Made by a program: the position numbers and the translations under genes. Of a stretch of 64,000 bases of DNA, positions 18,764-28,009 are shown piece after piece. Source of the DNA: Plebeiibacterium marinum (GTDB lineage: Bacteria; Bacteroidota; Bacteroidia; Bacteroidales; Marinilabiliaceae); the NCBI RefSeq assembly GCF_026013615.1, contig NZ_JAPDPI010000003.1, forward strand, positions 1 through 64,000, given 5' to 3'. Position 1 is the stretch's first letter. Each line of letters starts with the position of its first letter. Below the pieces are notes generated by a model. It did no database searches and was not told the origin of the DNA. It saw only the letters and a program-made list of their open reading frames with translations.

Positions 18764-19089
18764 AAATTTTTCTATACATATTATAACAGATGGTTGCATA
18801 GCTTACAGTAATTCAAATTATTACAGGAGGGTTTTTACTTCATTAATGATAGAAAGAAAAGTGTATTTTTCTCTTGCTACCACATGATTGAATGTGGTTT
18901 TCATTAACCTTTTAAATCAACCATACGGGAGAATGTACGCGGCAACTGGAGTTTTACCAGAGGCTGTGGTCAACTGTGCTTTCTGCACGTAAAAGATAGC
19001 ATATCCGTTAACTATAAATAGATATTCTTGAGAAACTCTCAATCTAAAAGCACAACTCCTAACGCTAAACAATATGTGCAGAATAAAAA

Positions 19090-19115
19090 AAGCTGTCCGG
19101 TATCCCGAACAGCTT
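19090..19115 (-). terminator. Terminator after the GH38 gene
   Basis: AGCTGTTCGGG pairs with CCGGACAGCT (one mismatch or bulge) on the minus strand and is followed by a run of seven T residues. It lies about 60 bp beyond the stop at 19177. Confidence 0.85.
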
Positions 19116-19176
19116 TCTGATTAACAAATCTGCACTTCTAATATTAAACTAAATATGAAAAAAAACTGACAATTAT

Positions 19177-22100
19177 TTATTTCTTGAATACATAGGCTGC
19201 ATCTGTTTTAAAATCATCGTAAAGGGGTTGTAATGGATTTGCCTTTTCAGTACCTCCTTTGGTTGCTGTTATAGCCATGATTTTTATCCTGGAGTTGTCT
19301 GGAAGCACGATAGACTTTGCCCCCTTGGGTACGTTAAGTTCGTATTTATATAAATAACAATACTGGTACGACTGGTTTTTACCCGGATACCCCTGATGAC
19401 AATGAGAAGCAAACCATGCAATATTATCGGTTTTAACATAGGCATCTGATATGCCCGTAACCGTTAATCCATCCTGCGCAAACCGTCTGTTATAATGCTG
19501 CCCAATATACCCTGTCCAGTTTTGAATACTCAATGTTGTTTCCCGGTTACCTATCTTAAATGTGGCATCCGATACATCATCTGCGGCTGCCAATAAATAA
19601 ACCTTGTTATATCCTTCGGGCAAAGCTATTTCCTGTCCCCTGCAGTTTACAACATTCGCCTTTTCATCAGCCCGGCTTCCCATTCTGAACTCAACTCCCT
19701 CGCTAATTATAGTCTCCGGGATCAACTCAGAAGGATAAGACCATCCCCAGGTCATATCACCATCATGACGGTTATGATCAAAGGTCATTACATCCTGGTT
19801 ATATGGCAAGTCAATTGTTTTTTGAGACTCATTCTCTTTTGTTTGAGCAGACTTTAGCTTAACGGCATAACTTTTAATGGTATAATGCCCTAAATCAAAT
19901 GATAATTTATTCTTACTAAAGCTAGCTGCCCCAACCTTGTTTTCCTGTCCGTTTACTTCAAAGGCATCTTCAATTTCAGCAGCAAAGTTTAATGAAGCCA
20001 CTTTATGATCTTTCCCTAATACTTCTTTTACTCGTATCAGGTAATAATCCGAATCCTCCATTTTTTTGATGGCCATTAGGCCAACTGCAGGTGAACTAGC
20101 CGACATAAATGAAAAGGATTTTCCAAGACTACCCTTATGGTTTGAGGCTTCAAAAGCCATTAGCGGTTGATTGAAAAATTCTCCCTGAATAGCAGCATTT
20201 GCTTCTTTCCAGCTTTTGCTATGCCCGTAAATACCGTACCTGAATTGATGGCGTCCCCAATCCTGCGAATTCTGAACCTTATACCAATTATGGGTTTCAG
20301 GGGTATACATCAGGGTCAGCCTTAATTTATTATCCTCCGGTTTATCCGAACCATACTTACAATCTTCGAGAATGGTTACTCCGTACTTGCCTGATTGATC
20401 TGTTAAATCGAACCATTGCTTGGCCGGAACTTCAAACTTATTGCTTTCATTATTTCCCCTTTCCAGGGTTCCTACCCCCAAATTATAGGTAGCATTCTTA
20501 TTATTTACCGTTAAAGGAAATGCAGCTTTTAAGCTAACGCCCCTGCTCTGCCAGTTCAAATCATTTGATACTTCAATTCGCTTGCCTGACTTACCGGCAC
20601 AAAGACTGACTACCTGGGTAATGGCAGAGTTTCGTCCGCCGCGGGTAATTTTTAAAGCCACCCTGGCAGGACCGTTTTCCAGGATACTTATTTCACAATC
20701 ATCGTCCATAAAATCAATGGCCGGGTTCTGACGGTCGTCCCAATCCATATTCCACGCAGGCCATTCCTTAGGCGACTCATGCTGAAACTCTAATCTGGCG
20801 GGTTCAGCTAAAAGCTCTTTATTATTTACTTTATCCCTTATGCTTAGCATATCACCATTATCGGCAAAAATCACCTTGTAATATTCATTTTCAAGAGAAC
20901 GTGAGGTAACTTTTAAAGAACTGCTTTTGCTTACGGCACTGTTACCTGATCTAACATCAAACACATTTAAGCTTAAGGAAGGAACTTTTGCCACAAAAAT
21001 AAATTTCACTTTATTTCCTGCCCTGCCAATAATCTGCGATTTCAACGGTTTATTATTTGCATCGTAAACCACAATATTTTCGGGCACTTTATCAAAAGTA
21101 AGCTCTACAGACACAACATCTTCGCGTTCAGAAGCAACGGGATTGTATACTACAACCGCCTTTCCTTTAGTCTCTGTATTCATCTCACCCACCACTTCAC
21201 TAACACTGTGTTTTAGCACTTCGCCAAATCCATTGGCTGCAATAAACTCGTCATTCCAGGCATACTCATAAGCTTTGGGTATACTGGTTCCCGGTAAAAT
21301 ATCATGAAACTGAGAACCCAATACCAAATCCCACGACTTATTGATTTTTTCAGCCGGGTACGATGTTCCATTTAGCCAGTTTGCTGTTACGGCCAATTGT
21401 TCAGCCGATTTGGCAAGCAGTTCATTTTTACGGTTCATCCGCTTCATAAAAGCCTGCGAGGTTAACGACCCGGCACTATGTTCTATCAACAACAAATCTC
21501 CGGAATAAACAGGAAGCTTTGACCTGATTTCAGGCGTAATATCCTTATACATCTGGTCTGAAGAGCTTAACACTACCTTAAGGTCGGCATCAGCATTACT
21601 GAGGCTTCCTATCGCATTTTTCACATCTCTTTCGCGAGGAGCACCGCCCATATCGCCAACACCATAATATTTATAATCGAATTGAAAGCCATGATCCTTT
21701 TGGTTTTCATCAATACGTTTAGACCAATAATCACTCTTATCAAGCCGTAGCTCAACGCTGCTGGTATATGAAGTAGCATTTAGGGCTGCAATAATCCCTT
21801 TTCCGTCAGGGCCATTCCAAACACCTACATTAAAAGGCACACCTGCTGCCGAATGCCAGGTTAACTTTTGTGTAGAAAAACCTAATAAGCCACAGTGGTT
21901 CCATATGGTAGGCAGGTTGGCCAAAAAGCCAAAACAATCCGGCAACATATAATCTACACTCTCCACACCAAACTCCTTTTTAAAATATTGATTGCCATAC
22001 AAAACCTGGCGAATCAAGGATTCTGATGAAGAAACATTAACCTCCCCCTCGTCAACGGACGAACCCGAAACAAACCATCTCCCTTTGGAGATATATTCTT

Positions 22101-22407
22101 TTACCTGAGCATAGAGCTCCGGATAATATTCTTTCATCATCTGATACCGGCGCGAACCGGTAAAGTTGAAAACATATTCGGGGTATTTCTCAAGCAGGTA
22201 AAAATTCTCAGTCATTACATTTTTAATGCACTCATCAATGGTTGTTTTGTAGTCCCAGTTCCATTCTGTATCCAGATGACTATAACCAACCGTATAGAGT
22301 ACCTTATCTTTATTTATATCATATTCTGTTTTATCGGCAGGAGCCTGAGCCATTGAGAGCAAAGGACTGAACATCGCTGCGAGTAAAACATTATGGATTT
22401 TTTTCAT
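19177..22407 (-). CDS. GH38 alpha-mannosidase
   Basis: 1076 residues with a signal peptide (MKKIHNVLL...SMAQA). The zinc site opens with His44 and Asp46 in YSHLDTEWNW. Asp157 in LPDCFGF is the predicted nucleophile and zinc ligand. A central helical domain and C-terminal beta domains follow; the extreme C-terminus carries an extra beta-sandwich that may bind sugar. GH38 enzymes remove alpha-linked mannose by a retaining mechanism, and in fungal-mannan PULs they act on side chains in the periplasm. GH125 lies 133 bp upstream, and a heptamer array and one arm of a 22-bp inverted repeat lie between them. Confidence 0.95.
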   Translation of the reverse strand: MKKIHNVLLAAMFSPLLSMAQAPADKTEYDINKDKVLYTVGYSHLDTEWNWDYKTTIDECIKNVMTENFYLLEKYPEYVFNFTGSRRYQMMKEYYPELYAQVKEYISKGRWFVSGSSVDEGEVNVSSSESLIRQVLYGNQYFKKEFGVESVDYMLPDCFGFLANLPTIWNHCGLLGFSTQKLTWHSAAGVPFNVGVWNGPDGKGIIAALNATSYTSSVELRLDKSDYWSKRIDENQKDHGFQFDYKYYGVGDMGGAPRERDVKNAIGSLSNADADLKVVLSSSDQMYKDITPEIRSKLPVYSGDLLLIEHSAGSLTSQAFMKRMNRKNELLAKSAEQLAVTANWLNGTSYPAEKINKSWDLVLGSQFHDILPGTSIPKAYEYAWNDEFIAANGFGEVLKHSVSEVVGEMNTETKGKAVVVYNPVASEREDVVSVELTFDKVPENIVVYDANNKPLKSQIIGRAGNKVKFIFVAKVPSLSLNVFDVRSGNSAVSKSSSLKVTSRSLENEYYKVIFADNGDMLSIRDKVNNKELLAEPARLEFQHESPKEWPAWNMDWDDRQNPAIDFMDDDCEISILENGPARVALKITRGGRNSAITQVVSLCAGKSGKRIEVSNDLNWQSRGVSLKAAFPLTVNNKNATYNLGVGTLERGNNESNKFEVPAKQWFDLTDQSGKYGVTILEDCKYGSDKPEDNKLRLTLMYTPETHNWYKVQNSQDWGRHQFRYGIYGHSKSWKEANAAIQGEFFNQPLMAFEASNHKGSLGKSFSFMSASSPAVGLMAIKKMEDSDYYLIRVKEVLGKDHKVASLNFAAEIEDAFEVNGQENKVGAASFSKNKLSFDLGHYTIKSYAVKLKSAQTKENESQKTIDLPYNQDVMTFDHNRHDGDMTWGWSYPSELIPETIISEGVEFRMGSRADEKANVVNCRGQEIALPEGYNKVYLLAAADDVSDATFKIGNRETTLSIQNWTGYIGQHYNRRFAQDGLTVTGISDAYVKTDNIAWFASHCHQGYPGKNQSYQYCYLYKYELNVPKGAKSIVLPDNSRIKIMAITATKGGTEKANPLQPLYDDFKTDAAYVFKK

Positions 22408-22430
22408 AGACCTAAATTATTATTATGACA

Positions 22431-22493
22431 CCAGATACAAGTAGCAAGTAGCAAGACACAAGTATCAAGTACCAAGTATTAAGTATTAAATAG
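22431..22493. repeat. Heptamer repeat array 4
   Basis: Nine consecutive 7-bp units starting CCAGATA, then CAAGTAG twice, CAAGACA, CAAGTAT, CAAGTAC, CAAGTAT, TAAGTAT, TAAATAG. It begins 24 bp upstream of the GH38 start codon and is the longest of the five arrays. Confidence 0.8.
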
Positions 22494-22507
22494 TTTCTGC
22501 AAGAAAA
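22486..22507 (+). repeat. 22-bp inverted repeat flanking GH125, arm 1
   Basis: Matches 24241-24262 on the opposite strand at 21 of 22 bases (core TAGTTTCTGCAAGAAAA). The pair brackets the GH125 gene and its upstream repeats. Confidence 0.7.
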
Positions 22508-22540
22508 CACTACTTAATCATGATGGTTTCTGTTTATAAT

Positions 22541-23974
22541 TTAAATTTTTAAAAGATCTGACTTCCCTTCATCTACTACCTTCATGATTAATTCACCAAA
22601 TAAGGTATTTGCCCAGGCAAACCATGATCTGGAGAAGTTGGAAGGATCATCCTTATGGAAAGTTTCATGCATAAAACCTGTATCTGCATCCGTATTTCGC
22701 AAAGTTTTGATACAAGACTTGATTTCACTGTCACTACTGCTTGTCATTGCCTTCATGATAATACTCATAGGCCAAACCATATCATACCCAACATGCGGTC
22801 CACCAATTCCCTCAGCAGCTTTTCCTTTAAAGAAATAAGGATTGTCTTCGCTCCATACCAACTGACGGGTATTCTTATAAACCGGGTCATCCTTTTTTAC
22901 GCATCCAAGGTAAGGCAATGCCAATAAACTTGGTACATTGGCATCATCCATAAAAGTAGCGTTTCCAAAACCATCTACTTCAAAAGCATATACTTTACCA
23001 TATTTTTTATGCTCAACCACCGCATATTTTTTAATGGCAGCATCTACTTCATCAGCCATTGTAGTACACTGACGGGCAAAATCCTTATTATTTAAAATCT
23101 CTTCACTTATTTCTGCAAGTTGATGAAGCGAAGTAACAGCAAACAAATTAGACGGAACTAAAAAACCATAAGTAGAGGCATCATCCGATGGACGGAAAGA
23201 TGAGTTTATTAAACCCACAGGCTTTAATGGCCTACCAAAGCCCCTGTTTGATAACGTATCGAGCTGACGCTCTGTTTTGCGCTCAAAAACATAAGGACCA
23301 ACACCGTTTTTGCGTTGCTGCTCTTTAAACGTTTTAACAATTAATCCGGCAGCCTTTTGCCAATCCGCATCAAAAATGGATTTATCGCCGGTTGTTTTCC
23401 AGTAATGATATGCTAGCCTTACTGCATAACAAAGCGAATCTATTTCCCATTTACGTTCATGAACCCCGGCTTTCATATCTGTTTTATCCGTCATCCACTC
23501 GCCTTTTTCATGAACATCTTTATTAAAGGCATTGGCATAAGAATCGAGCAAAATACATTTTGTTTGTCGATGTACAACACCTGCCAGCAACGACTGAAGA
23601 TTTTTATCCTTTTTAGCCAAAGGCAGGTAAGGCCAAACCTGGGCTGTTGAATCGCGAAGCCACATGGCATGGATATCACCTGTAATTACAAATGTATCGG
23701 GCTTTCCGTTTTCAATTGTATATTCCACAGTTGTATCCAGGGTATTGGGAAAACAGTTTTCAAACATCCAGGCTAGTTTATCGTCAGCTATTTCCTTTTT
23801 AATACGTTTGATTGTTTTTTCCACAGCCGCTGAAACAAAATGCCTATCCCCTTCGGCAGGTCGGTTGGTAACATATGATACAGGGTTTGTCATTAGTGCT
23901 TTTGCCGGTCCTAACAGCGATAGCCCTGCAACTGCCAAACCTCCTTTTTTCAAAAAATCTCTTCTGGTTGTCAT
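22541..23974 (-). CDS. GH125 exo-alpha-1,6-mannosidase with Tat signal
   Basis: 477 residues. The N-terminus MTTRRDFLKKGG plus a hydrophobic stretch ending GPAKA is a twin-arginine signal, so folded export to the periplasm is predicted. The (alpha/alpha)6 barrel shows family blocks such as HAMWLRDSTAQVWPY near 150 and the C-terminal HETFHKDDPSNFSRSWFAW. GH125 enzymes invert alpha-1,6-mannosidic bonds, removing terminal mannose from backbone fragments made by GH76. It precedes GH38 and probably shares its transcript. Length and motifs are complete. Confidence 0.93.
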   Translation of the reverse strand: MTTRRDFLKKGGLAVAGLSLLGPAKALMTNPVSYVTNRPAEGDRHFVSAAVEKTIKRIKKEIADDKLAWMFENCFPNTLDTTVEYTIENGKPDTFVITGDIHAMWLRDSTAQVWPYLPLAKKDKNLQSLLAGVVHRQTKCILLDSYANAFNKDVHEKGEWMTDKTDMKAGVHERKWEIDSLCYAVRLAYHYWKTTGDKSIFDADWQKAAGLIVKTFKEQQRKNGVGPYVFERKTERQLDTLSNRGFGRPLKPVGLINSSFRPSDDASTYGFLVPSNLFAVTSLHQLAEISEEILNNKDFARQCTTMADEVDAAIKKYAVVEHKKYGKVYAFEVDGFGNATFMDDANVPSLLALPYLGCVKKDDPVYKNTRQLVWSEDNPYFFKGKAAEGIGGPHVGYDMVWPMSIIMKAMTSSSDSEIKSCIKTLRNTDADTGFMHETFHKDDPSNFSRSWFAWANTLFGELIMKVVDEGKSDLLKI

Positions 23975-24025
23975 TTTATAATAGAGTTTTGTTTTAATAC
24001 GATATTCTTAATACAAGATCAATCA

Positions 24026-24082
24026 TAAATATACTCATAAAAAAAGGCCCCCATTGGAGGCCTCTTTTTATGAGTATATTTA
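24026..24082 (-). terminator. Long-stem terminator after the LamG gene
   Basis: Two 24-nt arms (24026-24049 and 24059-24082) match at 23 positions around a 9-nt loop. On the minus strand the GC core AGGCC...GGCC is followed by seven T residues, an intrinsic terminator shape. The stem then continues through ATGAGTATATTTA. It also lies only 52 bp upstream of the GH125 start. Confidence 0.85.
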
Positions 24083-24117
24083 GTGCTTGCAAGAAAACTG
24101 CTAAAATTTTGTTAGCC

Positions 24118-24235
24118 CACCCACACCCCTCAGTCCCCTAAAGGGGAAGTAGCTTCCGCACAGTGCGTTGGAGTTTTCCCCTTTAGAGCTTGTCCCGATC
24201 AAACGGGAGGAATCAAAGGGGTGAGCGTAGGAATC
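24118..24235. repeat. Intergenic C/G-tract repeat-like sequence
   Basis: Contains CCCCTAAAGGGG, a distal TTCCCCTTTAG and ATCAAAGGGGTG, giving nested inverted pairing. This resembles the degenerate CCCCTTTAGGGG-type repeats scattered in Bacteroidota genomes (established pattern, recognised by eye). No coding sense is seen. Confidence 0.5.
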
Positions 24236-24240
24236 ATAAA

Positions 24241-24262
24241 TTTTCTTGCGGAAACTATTTAA
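24241..24262 (-). repeat. 22-bp inverted repeat flanking GH125, arm 2
   Basis: Partner of 22486-22507, inverted, with one mismatch. It lies immediately before the stop codon end of the LamG gene. Confidence 0.7.
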
Positions 24263-24265
24263 AAC

Positions 24266-26122
24266 TTATTTTTTAACAACTTTGTAAGTATTGGTAACAC
24301 CTTCACTTACAACCTGAACAAGATAAATACCTGGGTTATCAACTGTAAAAGTTGCTGATAATCCATCTGGTTGTATTTGCTTAATCACGTTACCGCTTAA
24401 ATCGTAAACAGTAATGGTTCCTGACTGATCTTTAAATTCAACATTAAATACATCATTGGATACAGTTGGATATAAAGTAGAAATTTTAGCTACTGTTTTT
24501 TCAACACCTGTAGGAGTAATTCCGTAAGCTTCACACCTTTGAGCTACTGTTGCTGCATCCATTTCACCACTGTAAATATTAAACTCTTCAACTGTTGCAA
24601 CCAATAAAGGATCATCCCAGGTTCCAACACCTAAATAAGCTACTTCTGTTCCAACATTTGAAATAAAGTTTGCGGCGTCAGAAATTTGCGATTCACTAAC
24701 TAAAGCTCCATCTAAATAATACTTAACATATCCATAACTCATAACAACTACATAGTGGTGCGTTGTAAATGGTTCTTGTTCCGGACAAGCTGCGTAGGCC
24801 TTAACATCGTTGTTTGCACTAATTTGTGCCCAGCTTTCATTAGCATCAGAACCATCTGTTAAACGTAACAGTGTAGCATTATCATTACCATTACCTCCAA
24901 AATAATACAATATGGTGTACCCCCCATTTTCGCCCAATGTAACATGGCCCTCAAATGTAATTGATGGATAAGTATTTATAGCAATTGCTGCAGGATCTAA
25001 AACGATTTTAGCTGATTGATCACCATCTGCATGCCATGCTCCATCAAATACTGTCATTACATCTGTTGTTGTACCATTCGCTCCTCCAACTACATCATTT
25101 ACAGCAAAAGCATCTTCAAAATCGTACGAATGCTTTAATGTAAGATCAGTGTTCACAAGGTAATGAATTGAATAGTCAGTCTGACCATTGTCAGTAATAA
25201 CTGAAATAGTAATATCTCCGGATTCATCAGATACATCAATACCACTTAAATCCATATTACTATTGCCGTCCATAACAAGTGCGCCTTCTTCAAAGGCCAC
25301 AGCTAACACGTCCATTGAAGTTGTTCCGGGATTTAAAACGGCAGTATATTCTGTTACAGATGGGTTAAATGATGGGTAAAGTGATCCATTTGTAACCGAA
25401 AGGCTTTTTAATTTTGAATCATCGGTAACAACCCCAAAATCTTTTGCATGAGTATAAATAGTAGAGTTATCTAATTCGCCTTCATAAATATTCCATTCAT
25501 AAATGGTGCCTTTAAAACTTTTATCCGGCCAGGTACTTTTACCAATATACGCGGTAGCAGGATGATCAGGATGAGTACCTATGTTTGAAATTAAATCACC
25601 TGATGTGGCTTTTTCGCTAACTAAAACCCCATCAATATATAATTTTAATGCTTGTTTGGTTAAAATAGACACATAATGATGTGTTTCACCATTTACAGGT
25701 TCCGGACCAGCAGCACCCAAACCGTTAACTTCTGTTTGACAGGTATTACTACCACGCACTATTGATAACAAATAATCATTACTAGCCCTATATCCATTAA
25801 AAGACCATACTGCATTGTACTCACCATCAGCATTCTCACCCCTCTTTACATAGGTTTCTACTGTTATGGATTCATATTCATTTAAAGCTATAGCTGCAGC
25901 ATCAAATTCAATAAACTCATCTCCGGCAAACATTACGTAACCACCATTCTCAAACACACCTCCAGATACTGTACCGTTTACATTACCTACAACATCATTG
26001 GCAGTGCCATCTTCAAATGTGTATGAGTGTTTTAGAGTTTGGGCATTCATGGTTGTAATACCCAAAAGACCGCTTAAAGCAGAAGTTAAAATAAATTTTG
26101 AAAGTAAACTTCTTTTTTTCAT
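24266..26122 (-). CDS. Secreted double LamG-like protein with T9SS tail
   Basis: 618 residues from the ATG at 26122, chosen because it opens a clear signal peptide (MKKRSLLSK to MNAQ). Two concanavalin/LamG-like domains (about 30-190 and 290-480) each contain the YIGxxTW or YLGVGTWDD strand pattern. They are separated by a cadherin-like beta-sandwich (about 200-285). The C-terminal 80 residues form a type IX sorting domain (TVYDLSGNVIKQI, then GIYLVQVVSEG). No enzymatic motif is seen, so a role in surface or extracellular glycan binding is inferred. It is monocistronic, with a promoter-like motif upstream and a strong terminator. Confidence 0.85.
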   Translation of the reverse strand: MKKRSLLSKFILTSALSGLLGITTMNAQTLKHSYTFEDGTANDVVGNVNGTVSGGVFENGGYVMFAGDEFIEFDAAAIALNEYESITVETYVKRGENADGEYNAVWSFNGYRASNDYLLSIVRGSNTCQTEVNGLGAAGPEPVNGETHHYVSILTKQALKLYIDGVLVSEKATSGDLISNIGTHPDHPATAYIGKSTWPDKSFKGTIYEWNIYEGELDNSTIYTHAKDFGVVTDDSKLKSLSVTNGSLYPSFNPSVTEYTAVLNPGTTSMDVLAVAFEEGALVMDGNSNMDLSGIDVSDESGDITISVITDNGQTDYSIHYLVNTDLTLKHSYDFEDAFAVNDVVGGANGTTTDVMTVFDGAWHADGDQSAKIVLDPAAIAINTYPSITFEGHVTLGENGGYTILYYFGGNGNDNATLLRLTDGSDANESWAQISANNDVKAYAACPEQEPFTTHHYVVVMSYGYVKYYLDGALVSESQISDAANFISNVGTEVAYLGVGTWDDPLLVATVEEFNIYSGEMDAATVAQRCEAYGITPTGVEKTVAKISTLYPTVSNDVFNVEFKDQSGTITVYDLSGNVIKQIQPDGLSATFTVDNPGIYLVQVVSEGVTNTYKVVKK

Positions 26123-26221
26123 AGTTAAAATTTTAATTATTAATAGATTAAATACAGCTAACGACAATCCATCATTTTATTAAATGGCCGTTAACTGCTA
26201 CTATTACAATTACCAAAAACT

Positions 26222-26241
26222 ATTTACTCACACGTTTTTTT
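26222..26241 (-). promoter_or_regulatory. A-tract + GTGAGTAAAT motif before the LamG gene
   Basis: On the minus strand: seven A residues, C, eight nt, GTGAGTAAAT, about 100 bp before the ATG at 26122. Confidence 0.4.
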
Positions 26242-26910
26242 GTTTTTTTTAATCTTTTTTACATTTTTATTAATAAAGTATAGCAAAACCCATGAAGAGG
26301 CTTCTGATTTACAGCTTTGTTATTATGTGGTGTACATGTTTTGGTTCCATGAAGAGGAAAAGTCCCCTCCTGGATATAGCGGTGTACAAAAAGGAGTTAT
26401 GCTTTCAAATTGATAGTTTCTCAAGAATATTTGTATTTTTATGCACAACCATGCAAATACTCTATAAAATCCGTAAAATATGAATCTCGTCAATGGAAAT
26501 GCATCTTTTTGACCGTTAAAATCATCCATTTTCACAAAAAACATACGTTTTTTTTTGCTTAAATAGTACATTGTTAATTGAACTATAAGGAATTAACCAT
26601 TTGACACATCGATTTTCAATGGCTGTATATGATTTTGATGATTTAAAAGGTCGATTGTTAATTGAACTGTTTGTTTTTGATGGTTTAAAAGACCGATTCT
26701 TGTGCAAAATCTAGCATTTGGATGGATAAAAAGGGTGTCCGATTCTTTCCGATTGGGCAAATAATGGTTGAAAAGTACGAATGCCGGGAGTATGCAATAA
26801 ACTGTGTCAACGACAACTTTGATGATAATCATATATTTATAACTAACGCTTGGATTCAAACCATTTTTTGGTAGTTTAGGTTTCGTTTTTACAACGATTA
26901 AACAAGATAA

Positions 26911-27243
26911 ATTTCAACCATTCTTGATTTAGCAGATATTTACCATAATGAGAATATAGATAAATTAGCCTTCAATATTATTGAAAAGTATAGTATTGTA
27001 AAAGGCCGATATGATAATGTATTAAGCGCAAAATACTCAATTCCGACTCATTGGGATATTGGAAAAGTTTACAAGCGTCTAATTATCATGCTGAATAAAA
27101 ACAATGAGAAATCATTGATTGAAAATCTAATAGAAGTATACAACTCGTGGTTATCAAGGAAAATTGAAGACTTTAACAGTAGTGTCTATTATGAAAGTCC
27201 TGAATATCTTTATCAATCTTATTTAAAGGGAGATAACCTATAA
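26911..27243 (+). pseudogene. Decayed plus-strand gene fragment
   Basis: An open frame of 110 codons (begins ISTILDLADIYHNENIDKLA, ends YLYQSYLKGDNL and a stop). It starts immediately after an in-frame TAA with no suitable start codon. The composition (charged, helical, WDIGKVYKRL) looks like real protein rather than noise. In a different frame just upstream, a short open stretch (GFVFTTIKQDKFQPFLI) may be the continuation before a frameshift. The family was not recognised. Confidence 0.5.
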
Positions 27244-27257
27244 ACACCAGCACCTAA

Positions 27258-27385
27258 AGGAGTAGATCGACGATAGGCTAAAAGTCTACAAGAGGACCTC
27301 TCACACCACGACTTTTTACTTCATAAAAAGTACGTACGTGTCTTCCCAACAATATCGGGACAGGCAGTATACGACGGTTCTTTAC
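27258..27385 (-). other. Group II intron 3'-end-like remnant (domains V-VI)
   Basis: On the minus strand the order GAACCGTCGTATAC ... GTACGTAC ... GTGGTGTGAGAGG ... CTACTC recalls domain V and VI of bacterial group II introns. The expected 34-nt domain V is broken by an enlarged loop and by a small hairpin insertion (ACTTTTTA/TAAAAAGT). No reverse transcriptase frame is adjacent, so at best this is a dead remnant. The assignment rests on remembered consensus only. Confidence 0.3.
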
Positions 27386-27419
27386 ATCATGGGGAAAAGA
27401 CTGTTGGTTTTAATTATAA

Positions 27420-27581
27420 AGAAAGACCATTACGACACCATACACTCAACTTAACGTTTATGCAAAAAAGATTCATTTTGAAAGGAAGTTCAAGGTAAGC
27501 GATAAGTTTCTGTTTGATCCAAATATTGAATTGGTAATATTTAACGATGAAACTGAAAAAGGAATTTTATATTGGCAATGA
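27420..27581 (+). pseudogene. Second plus-strand reading-frame fragment
   Basis: 53 open codons ending FNDETEKGILYWQ then TGA. The frame is entered just after an in-frame TAA and has no start codon. The residue pattern (KKIHFERKFKVSDKFLFDPN) looks protein-like. It may be the 3' end of a gene lost by rearrangement, or of the same decayed unit as 26911-27243. Function unknown. Confidence 0.35.
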
Positions 27582-27866
27582 GAATTATATAAATTATTTG
27601 ACTGACCGATATTTATAAAAAGCACAAAACTCTAACATCAAATATATCACATAGTGAGGATTGTTGTTATTTGATAGTTTGTATGGTGTTTGAACACCGC
27701 CGAAGCTTTTGCTTCGGCTATAATTGAATAAAGGTATAACCAAAACAAAAACTTCGGCTAAGTAGAGGTCAGAAGGATTAGCTTTTCAAAGTGCCATACG
27801 CATCATATTTTACACTTTGTGCCACATACTAGACGCCACTGTACTACAAATAAAAATTAGATAACA

Positions 27867-27950
27867 ATGGATTTTTCAAATGTAACAAACGGGATTCTAA
27901 AGTACATTGATACTTGGGAGCAAAAATTGACAGGAACTAAAAAAAGGTAA
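27867..27950 (+). pseudogene. Truncated plus-strand gene start
   Basis: An ATG opens 27 codons (MDFSNVTNGILKYIDTWEQK, then LTGTKKR) before a stop in an A-rich run. The sequence is reminiscent of the N-terminus of DinB-like proteins, but this is too short to assign. Confidence 0.25.
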
Positions 27951-28009
27951 CACCAGACCCGTAATTACAGGACTAATGTTACCCACAGAAATACTAAAAA
28001 ATGTAATAC

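Larger units (their letters stand above)
18676..19176. other. Intergenic regulatory region before the PUL A SusC operon
   Basis: About 500 bp without a gene. It contains the A-tract/GTGAGTAGT motif (18736-18763), a small inverted repeat CCACAT...ATGTGG (about 18880-18897) and the GH38 terminator near 19090-19115. A 16-base match, AGTTTCTCAAGAATAT, is shared in opposite orientation between about 19024 and 26409. No regulator gene lies here. Confidence 0.6.
26123..28009. other. Gene-poor scar with decayed fragments
   Basis: Nearly 1.9 kb without a convincing intact gene. It contains the LamG upstream motif (26222-26241), short internal repeats around 26615-26700 (TTTAAAAGGTCGATTGTT type), a plus-strand frame fragment (26911-27243), a group II intron-like 3' end (27258-27385), another plus-strand fragment (27420-27581), a hairpin GCCGAAGC-TTTT-GCTTCGGC (27699-27718) and a truncated plus-strand start (27867-27950). 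Plus-strand coding remnants are out of keeping with the all-minus neighbourhood and suggest a past insertion that decayed. Confidence 0.6.

Noticed and set aside
19024-26428. 16-base shared sequence AGTTTCTCAAGAATAT as a regulatory element
   Set aside because: Only two copies in opposite orientation, not at matching places relative to genes; chance or repeat debris is as likely.
26593-26859. 88-residue minus-strand gene
   Set aside because: Internal repetition (LLNHQ twice) mirrors a DNA repeat at 26615-26700, and there is no signal or domain; composition is like the surrounding decayed DNA.
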